Part shown: piece after piece, positions 49,788-60,736 of the stretch
Layout: each line of letters opens with the position of its first letter
Numbering within the stretch: position 1 is the stretch's first letter
NCBI RefSeq assembly: GCF_014905175.1
Contig: NC_057792.1
Span: 7,006,001-7,070,000, forward strand
Reading direction: 5' to 3'
Length of the DNA: 64,000 nt
Source: Aphidius gifuensis
Lineage: Eukaryota > Arthropoda > Insecta > Hymenoptera > Braconidae
Notes under the pieces: generated by a model
The model's input: only the letters and a program-made list of their open reading frames with translations
The model's database searches: none
Told to the model about the DNA's origin: nothing
Position numbers and translations under genes: made by a program

Positions 49788-50663
49788 GGAAAAAATTTCA
49801 AATGAAATTTTACCCTCTCAGAATGAAAATTTTTAAAATGATGTTTACTTTTTTTTTTTCATAAATAAATAAATTAATTAAACATTGACAATTTATATTA
49901 AAAACAAACAAAATTAAGCGACAAAAAATATAATTTAGTTATTATATGGATAAAAATTACTTTAGCATGTTTTAACATTTAATAATGTTTTCTTTCAAAA
50001 TTCATTAACTGTCCATCATAATATATTTTCTTATATTATTGAATAGTTTATTTATAATAAATTTAGTACTGTCAACTTATGAACCTATTGAAGCATTAAA
50101 ATGCAAACATTATGTTTTTATTTTAACAACTGTTGGATGTTCTATAATGTTTTCAGTGACTTACTATTTTTATATACCCAGCTATAGTTATAACTACACA
50201 AAATTATTAATCAACTCCATAAAATATTTAAAAAATATTTTTTTTATATTAAAATGCATGTTAATATATCGATAAGCTAGATAAAATTAAAGTTAACAAA
50301 ATGTTGTTATCGATAAGAACAATAATAATTTTTAATAAATTTTTAATTAATTTAATAAATATTCGGTTTGAAACTAAGCAAAAAAAAAAATTAAACTATA
50401 AGCTGTTTATGTAAATAAACAATTGTTAAAAATTAAGTGATAAACTTCAAGTGATGAAAATTAACATGTTTTAATATTTACTCCATTTTCATTTTTTATT
50501 AATAAAGATTGAGATAAAGTATGAATTGTACGTACATTAATTGTTTCTCATAAATATCAACTCTGGACATACCTCCTTGCTATTTTTTTATATGTATTCC
50601 CAATACAAATCAACCCTTCAAAAAAGAAAAAAAAAAATATTAAAATTATGTAACAAAAGAATT
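49788..50663 (+). repeat. Conserved 3' flank of copy E
   Basis: Begins with tail-derived GAAATTTTACCCTCTCAG. The TTGCACTGG and CTACTGGGACG part of the usual flank is missing, but AATGCAAACATTATGTTTTT, CTCCATAAAATATTTAAAAA and AAGTTAACAAAATGTTGTTA remain. No gene seen. Confidence 0.65.
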
Positions 50664-50780
50664 AGGAGTCAGCGCACATATTGTACGTTACAATTATTTT
50701 GTTGGAATTTTTTTTTTTTTTATCAGGCAGCCAATCAAACCACTTGAAAGTGAAAAAATAAAAAACATGTGGGTTATGTA
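50664..50780 (+). promoter_or_regulatory. Conserved upstream block of family copy F
   Basis: AGGAGTCAGCGCACATATTG, CAGGCAGCCAATCAAACCAC, TTGAAAGTG and CATGTGGGTTATGTAAATAT, very close to the copy D block. Confidence 0.6.
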
Positions 50781-50920
50781 AATATGTTGATACAATAAGT
50801 ATATGCAATCGGAGCACTCTCATTATTAAGCATAAATATAAACAATATAGTATTTATTAATGATAACTGAATTATCACAATTTTTGTAAACATTAGAACG
50901 TGTCATATTATATATGAACA

Positions 50921-53900
50921 ATGGAAGGACAAAGTCAAAATAAAACAACACCAACAGAAATTAAAAAAGGTATTATTGTGTAAACAATTGATTAATTTTC
51001 CTACATACTCTTGATACTCTTATTATATTATTCTCCTGTTAGTATAATAAGTTATGATTCCTTTCTTGTGTTTTTCACCGGGTGCTTTTTTGAATATTTC
51101 ATAGCATTCAATAAAGATATGACAATTCAACTGGAGTCCATAAAAGAACAAGTGTTAGAGGAAGGTAAAAAAAATGGTGAAAATTCAAGAGATAAACAAC
51201 CAACAATAGTTGAACAACAACAAAAACAATATCAACAACACCAACAACAACGCAAATTAATTGAGATAGAATCAGCAATAATAATTGATCATCAAACCAA
51301 TAATAATGAACCAGAAAAGGTAATTGTGATAGTTGTAGCTAACATGCTTTGTCAACATCCATATTGTAAATGTACTAATTTATTGTTTAAATAATTTTAT
51401 GATGTTTTAGATTGGTGAACAGGTACCATCATTTTCAACAAATAACATTGATGTTTATCCTGGCTTTATCGAGGCAATAAAACAGGCAAAAAGAAAAAAC
51501 AAATCACATGATGTATCATTTCAAATGCTTTTTTCATGTTTATCTGAATCAGTTATAAAACAGCATGATATTCATCTGAATGAATGGTGGAATTATTGTT
51601 TGATTGGGAAAAAAGATCCACTAGAAACTGATTTATCAGTGTTCATTGGTTATCTTGAAAAAAAATTAAATGCTGGTACATCACGTGATGATTTTAAATC
51701 AATTGCATCGTCAGTTTGTCTTATTGCATCTGATAAGATGGCAAAGCAAATTCACTCATTGACTTTTTTATTTTTAGAATTTGCTAAATATTCATTTTCA
51801 GATAGTTACCAAACACCAGAATTGCCACTTCAAAATAATTCAAAAAAGCAAGATGAATCAAAAATATCATCAGTACAAATTGAGAATGTAAAAAAATCAA
51901 AATTACCTGAATTAATTGATTTATCAGATGATAATTTAGATATTGAGTCGCCATCAACATTATTAAAAAAGTCAAAAGATTTATTAAATAAAAATAAGCC
52001 TACTAATTGTATAAAAAAAAGTGTGTTTTTGCAAAAAACAATTAATAGTTCCCAGTTGATAACACCATTACTGAAACCGACATCACCAAAACCACCAGCA
52101 ATTTTTTTACGCAAAAGAAAAAGAAATGAAGTAGACAATAATATGAAAGGACCAATAACCGAACCTAATAATGATCAACAAATAACATTGATCAATGTGT
52201 CTGAAAATAATTCAAAAAAGCAACAATCAACATTAGAAAATATACCTCTGAGAATGGTAAATTTTTTTTATTTAATTTCTTAATATAAATGAAGTAATTA
52301 TAAAAAATAAATAATATAATGATTTTATTTTTCAGGTAACTAAACCGAGAATGAATAATGTTGTCGTTGATAATGAATCAGATACACCAAATGAAAAAGA
52401 TCCAACAATACCAATTCCCAAAGAAAAACAAAATGAAGATAAAGAACAGCCACAATCAACACTACCAGCAACAAATAATGAAATTGATCTAAAAGAACAA
52501 CAACAAAAAGACCAACTACCACCAGCAAATACCAATCAAGCAATTGATACTTCTACAAAAACATTGGCACTAGCAATGAAACCTGCATTACCAGTAAAAT
52601 CACTAGTAAATCATAGTCCATCACCATTAATACCATGTCAATTAAATACTAATGTATTAGAGTGTTCGAGTGAAAAACTAAAACAAAATAAAGCTGAAAC
52701 AACTGATAATTTACAAAGTAAATTATCATCAGGTAATACAGTTCAGAATGAACAGCAACAGCAACAATTACCGTCAGCAATTGATATTCTTTCAAATGAT
52801 GTTGTACCATCAACATGTTGTTTAAAATCATCAGCATCAACATCAGTAACATTAAAATTACAAACATCATCAACAGAAACATTGATACCAGCAATACAAT
52901 CACCAACACTATCAGCAAACTTATCAGCACATCATGATACACAGCCATTGCTACCATGTCCATTAAATAAAGCACTGGAACAAAACAAAGTTGAACCAGG
53001 TGCTAATTTACAAAGTGGAATATTATTAGCTGATACAGTTCAAGAAGAACAACAACAACAATCATCAGAAAATAATAATCATGCAGTTGATGCTCCTACT
53101 AAAATATTGACACCAGTAAACGATGATACATCACTATTAACACAATGTCAAAAAAATAGTGGTCCATTAGAGTGCTCAAGTCAAGAACAAAAAGAATATG
53201 AACTTCAAACAACTGAAAATTTACAAAGTAAAGTATTATTAGATAATGCAGTTGAAAAAAAGCAACATCAACCACCATCAGCAATTATTAATGATGAATT
53301 ATCAAATGACGATAATGTATTGTCTGATAAAAAACATTTACAAGATGATTATGATGATAATAATATACATGAAACATCAACTGTTAATAATAACGAACCA
53401 AAATATATTGATGGAAAACTTGCAGTGTGTAATAAATGTGGCTTAACATCATTGGATTTTAATCATTGTTATTATTGTAAAGAAAAAATTCAAAGTAATC
53501 CGAGAACAGTCGCTTATAAATCTCGACAAGCAAAAAAAAGAGACATGTTAGTGGCAATTGATGAGTTTTATCGAAGTGTAAACGTAAATAATAATCGTAT
53601 AAAATATGACCTTAAAAAATCAAAGTTACGTACAAAATTAATGTGTCGTACTGTTAAAATTGGATCATACGAATATACACCAAAAAGTCATGTTATTATA
53701 AATAAATCTGGTTTAATATTATCAGTACCATTACTTAAAGATAAAACTCAAACAGTTGAAGTACATGTTAAATATCAAGATATTGTTGAAGTATTAATAC
53801 ATTTTGGTAAATCAATGCCAGTGATATTTTTCCATACAAATACAAATTCCGGTTTAAAAATACGTAAATTATTAGGTATGTACAATCAAAAAAAACCATA

Positions 53901-54657
53901 TTACGATCCTACTAGTACAGATCAAACACAGAAGAGAATAATATTATTACCAGAATCATTAAATGACAAGGCAAAACTAATATTGAAAAAATTATTTTCA
54001 TCGAAAAATTTACTTCAAAAATTAACTGCAGAAAAAGCTGATAATATATTATCAAGAGCATCACTAGAAAATCCAAATAATTCATCATTAAATATCAACA
54101 AAAGACAATCAACAATTGGCAAAACTAATTCAAATGATATTGTTGAAAATATGACTATTTATCCAGCTGGAGAATTAATTAAAAAATCGAACTGTGCGAA
54201 ATTATCATCTAATAGCACACAAGTAATAACAATTATGACTATTGAAAAACCAAAGTATGTTGATGGCAAATTAGCTGTTTGTGATCATTGTGGATTTTCG
54301 TCAATCGATTTTAATCGATGTTATTATTGTGAGAGTAAAATTCAAAATGATCCAAAAACAAAGTTAGATACAAGTCAACCAGAACAAAAGAGACATATGA
54401 TGTTGTCAATTGATAAGTTTTATAAAAGTTTAGCAACTAATAATATCAAAACTAATCATTTTGATGATAGTATTTTACCGCATACAATTTGCTCAACATC
54501 AGAAAGTAAAAACTTATTATCACCTGATAAAAATAACACAACTGATTCTGATAATAATAGTCAGAGCAGTATTGAAAATAAACTTAATAATAATAAACGT
54601 AAACGTTCACAGCTAGAAGTAACTGACGAGGAAGAAAATTCAAATGAAATTGATTAG
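50921..54657 (+). CDS. Tandem family copy F: N-domain, zinc ribbon, PH-like, second zinc ribbon, basic tail
   Basis: Exons 50921-50969, 51105-51319, 51411-52256 and 52336-54657; 1143 aa, the longest plain copy. The core-binding-like domain is intact (YPGFIEAIKQAKRKN, LSESVIKQHDIHLNEWWNYC, KLNAGTSRDDFKSI). SIM-like PELIDLSDDNLD sits at 51906-51935. A long Gln/Thr/Ser/Pro linker takes the place of the beta-grasp-like segment. By residue: zinc ribbon 1 at about 724-760 (CNKCGLTSLDFNHCYYC), PH-like segment at about 804-932 (CRTVKIGSYEYTP, KIRKLLGMYNQKKPYYDP), zinc ribbon 2 at about 1009-1042 (CDHCGFSSIDFNRCYYC), tail NNNKRKRSQLEVTDEEENSN. Its domain order matches copy D, its closest relative, without the nonsense codon. 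Confidence 0.77.
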
Positions 54658-55300
54658 ATAAAAAAAAAGTTGCACTGGCAAAATCATGGACATTTACAAA
54701 AATCAATTATTGACTAATTTATATTTCTTTAAAAGTTCGTTATCTATTGAGATGACTATTTTTTTTTTTTTTTTTCTTTCAAAATTCATTAAGTGTCTAT
54801 CATACTATATTTTCTTATTTTATTGAAAAGTTTATTATAATCAATTTATAGTACTGACAATTTATCTTTTGAAACATTAAAATACAAACATTATGTTTTT
54901 ATTTCAACAATTGTTGTGTGTTTCATAATATTTTTAGTGACTTATTATTTTTATATAACTATACAAAATTATTAATCAACTCCATAAAATATTTAAAAAA
55001 TATTTTATTTATATAAAAATACATGTTAATATATGTATGACTAACCCTGTATGAATAAGCTAAATAATATTAAAGTTAAAATGTTGTTATTGATAAGATC
55101 ACTCATAAAAAAAATATTGAGTTATTTAAACTGAGCAAAAAAAAATAAAAAAATTATGCCAGTAAATAAACATTTGTTAAAAATTAAATGATAAGAAATA
55201 AAATTTGCTTATTATATGAGTGAAACTTACTTCAACATGTTCAATATTTAATTAAGTTTTTTTTTTTTTGTTAATAATAAAGATTGAGATAAAATATGAA
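54658..55300 (+). repeat. Conserved 3' flank of copy F
   Basis: TTGCACTGGCAAAATCATGG, a T-rich tract at about 54760, TTTTTAGTGACTTATT, CTCCATAAAATATTTAAAAA and TAATAAAGATTGAGATAAAA, as after the other copies. The block resembling the CTACTGGGACG region is partly deleted. Confidence 0.7.
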
Positions 55301-58300
55301 TTTTAATTGCTTCTAACAATAGTTTGTATATCTTACAAATTCAAAATTAATAATTAATAATTATAGAACTTATTAATATCAATTAAGACAATAAATAAAT
55401 TGATACATATGTAAAGAGTTATTTTTGAAATATTACTTATTATTAACCTACTCATTTATTCATTTACTTATTTATTTGAATATCCTAATTAATAAATTTT
55501 TAATATATAAATAAAAATCTTTTATTAATTAGTAGATATTCACACTAAAGATGAAATGATATATTTGAAATCACCTGCGGTTTAGCTAGTAAGCCCCACC
55601 TTTTTTGCTTATAAATTATTAAATGGATTTATTTTTATTTTAAAACAATATCTCTTAAATTTTTTTCATTAGTAATGAACGAATCATTACTCAATAGACA
55701 ATAATAAATGCCTAAAAGTCATTAAATAAATACAAATAAATTAATTAATTTCGTCAGACTATACTAATATATTTATTTGATTTTCATTTATTTATTTATT
55801 TAAACATTATTCAATAAATTAATATCGTCGCAAAAAAAAGATAAAAAAAGCGTATGTTTAAATTTTTTTTCTTTTTATTTTTTACTTGCCAGGTATTTTT
55901 TTTTTTTTATTATTTGGTATTATTTATATTTTAAAGCAATTTTTTTCATAAAATATTGACAGCAAATTATTTATTCATTGGCACTATTACACTAATTCTA
56001 ATTAAGTCTAAAATTTACCATTAGTTATAAATTTATTAGGCAAATTTGAGAAACTTTTTTTATATATTTATAATTAAAGTAAAAAATTGCAAGAAAAAAA
56101 AATTTCGAAAATATTTTTATAATTTTTTTTATACACTAGAAAAGTTTTATATTTTATAATTTTTTTTTAATAAAAATAATCAAAATAAATTCATTTATTA
56201 GCACTAGTACACTAATTAAAATTAAATTTAAATTAACTATTAACTCAAGCTAAAAATTTGTCAAATAATTATATGAAAAAATTTAAAAACTATTTAAATT
56301 ATGACTGATAACATACGCCTTTTAAAAATGCAATAATATTTTTTGTACGTGTTAATATCATACACACACGCATTTTTTTATATATGCCACGAATGAATAT
56401 GTAATGAGGATGATGAATGGTCATAGGATCCTCCGACTAGTCTTCAGACCCAACAATGTTACCCCCTGGGCCACTGTTTTCCGACCGTTTACATACCTTT
56501 GGATGTGTATCTAATCACATCTGGTGAATCTGAATTTACCGTTTCCCATACCGTTTTCCTCGTATTTTCTTTATTTTGTCTCATTCTTTTCCATCAAAGG
56601 ACACACATCAAAACATGTCTTGAAAATTTTTTTATCAAATATATATTATACTGTTCTTTTATATATTATAAAAAACTTTTACTTTTTTATATTTTATTTT
56701 TTATTCAGCTTGATAATAACAGACACCATGAATTTTGTATGATCGATTCTTGGGAGCATGTCGATCAATGCTCGAGATTTCATTAGATCGATTAGGCCAA
56801 TCTCAAGAATTTATAGCAAAAAAGAAAGAATCAAGTAACTTGATCTTATACTGATCTACAATTAAATAGTACATGCAATTATTTGACCCAATAATTAATT
56901 AAGAGTATTCTTTATTTTACAATATGCAATTGTTAATAAAAAAAAAATATTCACAAGATAAATAATCATAACTTTATTATCTGTATGAGAAAAAAAAAAC
57001 AACCGTTATGTATAATGTAAAAATCTCGTTTTCTGGAAATGGAGATAAAAGTGAATGAAAATAAAAAAATTAAAGCGTTAATTATTTTTCTTATTTTCAA
57101 GCGTGTTAAAATGAAAGTCAGACAATATATAAATTAGGGCTTGTGGAGAATGACCTCTGAGAAAGGGACCTCTCAACAGCTTTTATCACTTTTTCTTAAA
57201 ACTACCCATTTACAATGAATGATTAATTGTTACGAGTACAATATTTATTTAAAAGATTTTTTTTTTTATTTTTTTTGGCAATATTTTGACTTTGACCAGT
57301 GTTCTGTTGTCCAGGTTCCCCAGGGTTTTTGTCTCAAAGGTTTTGAAAGATGTTGAGTGATGTAAGTATCACTTTATCTCAAGCCACTTTGAATAGAAAG
57401 CCAGCTAACTTCAACTACAAAACCTTTTTTCACAGCATGACTAATTTACAAAACTAAAAGAAAAAAAAAAAAAAAATAGCATCGATAGGCATTTTCCTGA
57501 GCCTTGAAAATTAAATTATTAACAATATAATTTTTTCATTTATTTATTTTAAATTTGAAACAATTAAGGGCTGATTTTTTTTCTACTTGAAAAATGAAAA
57601 TACCCGGACGAAAAAGCCAACAGTAAAATATTTATTGAAAGGACTATTCGATCGAGCAATTTCGGAGAAAAGCAGAGAAATATTATTTCTACAGAAGATT
57701 ATCTTTTCTTTTTTTTGCAATGAATTTTTTTATTTTTTATAATAATTTTCATTTTGTTCTTGATCATATTTCTTCATGAACACAAATATAGTCAATTTTT
57801 TTTAAATTTATTTTTATTCATTTTCAATTCATTATATATTCTTCATCGTAAATAAAACATAAAAAAAAAAAAAATTGAATATATTGTGTAACCATTAATT
57901 CATATTGGCAAGATTGAATATACATTTATGTTGGAAACTATGCAAAAAGGAAAATTAGAATTGCAATATTGCTAAAGGGATTAGTGTACTTTCTATCCTT
58001 GACCATCTATTGTTCCTTTTTATCTTAGCCCTTAGGCGGCTCATAGAGACATTTGGGAAAATATGACATTGATGGTAATAGGCAATTTTACAAATACATT
58101 TTTTTTTTATTTACATTTTGAAAGTTTGTTTTACAATACATTTCAACAATTTATTTATTTAATTTTTTTTTAACGTATATAAAAAATATTTGCCTTTATT
58201 AAAAAAAAATATTGAATATTTTCTATTTAGTTGGTTGGAATTGTCTTGAAAATATACTGAATTTTCGTTGAAAGTGGTTACCATACATTGAGGTACAAGG

Positions 58301-58640
58301 CATAGGCATATAATAAAGTTGATTTACCTCTACTTTCGCTTACGAAACTTTAATACACATTTTATAACACCCTAACCCATTCACTGCTACATTTTTAAAA
58401 AAATCATCTTTTACACATTTAGAGCTTGCTTATTAGTTATAATTATACAAATATGAATGTTGATAAAAATCTATACACATTATCTATAGATATACCTACA
58501 AAATTTCAATAATATCCACTTTTAATAATGATAAAAAACATTATGATATTTGTCTAGAAAAATCAAACGAATAACTTTCAATGTTATTTTTAACTACAAT
58601 ATCTAATAATCACAATTGTTTAAATAATTAAATTAAAAAT
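55301..58640. other. Long AT-rich spacer, no supported gene
   Basis: No ORF, tRNA or known RNA could be supported. Less AT-rich patches occur at 56400-56520 (CCGACTAGTCTTCAGACCCA and following), 57140-57180, 57290-57420 and 58020-58080. They could be exons or conserved non-coding DNA of a gene I cannot assemble. The open frame at 56499-56786 is mostly A/T-driven Phe/Leu/Ile. None of the array-specific blocks occurs here, so it marks a break in the array between F and G. Confidence 0.45.
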
Positions 58641-58649
58641 TTTAACCAA

Positions 58650-58988
58650 ATGAATTTAATAAATTTACTATTAAAATTTTTAAATAAATTAACAATTAAA
58701 TTATTTTTTGTCAATTTTGAGTCAAATAATTTACAGAAAAATTATCCACGATGTTATAATATGAGTAATACTTTAAAACAATTAATAAATTGCATTGATA
58801 ATGAAAGAAAAACAATAAAAAATGATTGTTCTGAAAAAAGTTATCAAAATGCATTAACACTATTGAAAAGAAAATATATAAAAAAATTGTTAAATCATTG
58901 TCCATTGAACAGTTGTATAGCCGATAATGTAACAACTATTTCAAATAATTCATTAAAAAATTATCTAATATTTCAAAATAATAAATAA
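58650..58988 (+). CDS. Small cysteine-containing protein, 112 aa, unrecognised
   Basis: Single open frame from MNLINLLLKFLNKLTIKLFF to FQNNK and stop. The first 22 residues are hydrophobic and might be a signal peptide. The rest has five cysteines (NYPRCYN, LINCID, KNDCSEK, LLNHCPLNSC) and a Lys-rich helix (TLLKRKYIKKLL). I do not recognise the family. Related but decayed sequence follows at about 59690-60165, including another NCSEK, which supports it once being a real exon. It may be one exon of a longer gene, since the start is only the first ATG in frame. Confidence 0.35.
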   Translation: MNLINLLLKFLNKLTIKLFFVNFESNNLQKNYPRCYNMSNTLKQLINCIDNERKTIKNDCSEKSYQNALTLLKRKYIKKLLNHCPLNSCIADNVTTISNNSLKNYLIFQNNK

Positions 58989-59689
58989 ATATTAAATAAT
59001 GAAATAAAACAAATAAATATTGAATTATTCTAATTAATATTTTATATCAATAAAATTAATAAATTAAATCATACAAAATTATAACATGAATAATTTTTAG
59101 AATTTTTAAAATAATTTTTCCGAAAAAATATAAAAACAAAAAATGTTCAAAGTTGAAACTTTAAATTTCAAAAATCAATGAAGTAATTGGACAAAAGTCT
59201 TCAGAAATTCCATTAACAAATAATAGGTATTTTTTTTTTTTCTCTTCATTGATATATATTTTTCCCTTTTCAAGGATTTTCATACAGGTACATGAGGCTT
59301 GTAGATATCATGTTGTGACTGTGGCGTCAGTGTCTTACTGTGCAGTGTCTTACTGCATAACAGTTCTTTTTTTCAATGCGATTCGTTACGAGAAAAAAAA
59401 AAAAAAATTCGATCCCGAAAAAAGTCCCGCATGAAACCCTATTAAAAAATAAAAAAAAAGAATTTAATACTTGTATAAATAAAAAAATAAATACAGAAGA
59501 TAAAATAATCACAAAAAAAAAGAAAGTTAAGAAATTAAATAAACAGTACAACAATCAAATCTTTTTAAAACAAATATATTTTTTTATATTGTAGATAAAT
59601 AGCAATGTAACAATAAAAAATTCATCCAGCAAAAATAAAATATTATTAACATTGTTTGACAATCAATTGTTGTAATTGAAAGTAAATTT

Positions 59690-60165
59690 TCAGAAGAAAA
59701 ATTTAACGTCAATCAGAAAAGTTCAGATACAAAAACTCAACAATTTATTTTAATCAAGTTAATTAAAACTATTTTTAGTAAAAATAATACTTGTTGTTTA
59801 AATTTACCACAAGAAAATATTAACAGAGCTGCTAAAATTGCAATAGATATTCAATAAATGCTATATAAAAATGAAACGTTTCATTACAAAGAATCTATTA
59901 TTTTTCATATTAAGGTAATGATAATTTATTAATTAATAAAAATATAATTTTTTAGTTATTGTTTTTATATTTTAGATTTTTAGACAGTAAAAATTTTCAA
60001 AATAATAATTCATCATTAATATTAAAATGAATTTAAAATTTTTAATGAATACGTGAAGAATTATTTAAATAGTAAATTTGATTCTGTGATTTTATCATTA
60101 ACAAATTGTTCTGAAAAAGCAACAATTAATTTTAACTCATTGTTGTAATTGTCACTGTAAAATTA
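59690..60165 (+). pseudogene. Decayed relative of the 58.65 kb ORF
   Basis: Short open stretches joined by splice-like signals: SEEKFNVNQKSSDTKTQQFI to NNTCCLNLPQENINRAAKIA and stop at about 59855, then a later stretch with LTNCSEKATINFNSLL and a stop. NCSEK followed by NxxxLL matches the intact ORF (NDCSEKSYQNALTLL). It is too broken to call a gene. Confidence 0.3.
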
Positions 60166-60197
60166 AATTATAAAATTTAAATTTTAGAGTAATGCGG

Positions 60198-60401
60198 GGG
60201 CTGAGCGGTATGGGGATTACAGAGTGGCGCGAGAATAATAGAGTGGTGGGGAGTTGGCAGTCAGCTTGGAGTGGCTTGGAGTTTATATTAGAAAAGGAAA
60301 ACTATAGAGAAAAAAAAGATAAAAAACTCCCCACCACTCTATTATTTTCGCACCCCTCTGTAATCCCTGGTAGTCGCCATCATCCCCATAACGCTCAGGC
60401 C
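60198..60401 (+). repeat. GC-rich imperfect inverted repeat
   Basis: The left arm, 60198-60253 (ending AATAATAGAGTGGTGGGGAG), is the reverse complement of the right arm, 60326-60401 (starting ACTCCCCACCACTCTATTAT). The right arm has an extra 15-18 bases. The spacer is about 72 bases. The arms are far richer in G+C than anything nearby. The form suggests a miniature inverted-repeat element or a hairpin-forming transcript. The open frame 60192-60584 across it is probably accidental. Confidence 0.7.
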
Positions 60402-60736
60402 AGCTCAGGCCAAGAGCTGGATGAGCGTCTTGGACACTTTTTGTTAGTTGCATTCAGTTGCATTCGCAATCTTGTGACCTATGTACACAGCTCTCTGCCT
60501 CTCGTCACTCGTTTTGCTAACTCGTTAGACTTGAATTTAATACATAACCATTTGTTAAAACTAATAAATAAAATATCAATTTGACAAATAAATTAAATCA
60601 AGCAATATTACCATTAAACAATTTAAAAATAAAAATAAAAAAGTGTTAATTATTAATTATCAAAATCATTCTACCATACATTATCAGATATAAGTCCCTT
60701 AACAGGCAATATATGAAACAATATTATATATAAACA
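60402..60736 (+). promoter_or_regulatory. Leader region of copy G, lacking the shared block
   Basis: Copy G has no GGAGTCAGCGCACAA/CCAAT block. Instead a GC-richer stretch (60400-60540, with CATTCAGTTGCATTCGCAAT and CTCTCGTCACTCGTTTTGCT) lies about 200 bases upstream and may be a different promoter. Only the last 25 or so bases before the ATG (TATTATATATAAACAATGG) resemble the other copies. Confidence 0.4.

Noticed and set aside
56499..56786. 95-codon frame MDVYLITSGESEF... in the F-G gap
   Set aside because: Mostly Phe/Leu/Ile from A/T runs. The end LDNNRHHEFC follows an acceptor-like TTCAG, so a small exon is possible, but nothing ties it to a gene.
60192..60584. 130-codon open frame across the GC-rich inverted repeat
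   Set aside because: It covers both arms of the hairpin and a promoter-like stretch, has no domain or splice context, and its length is explained by the local rise in G+C.
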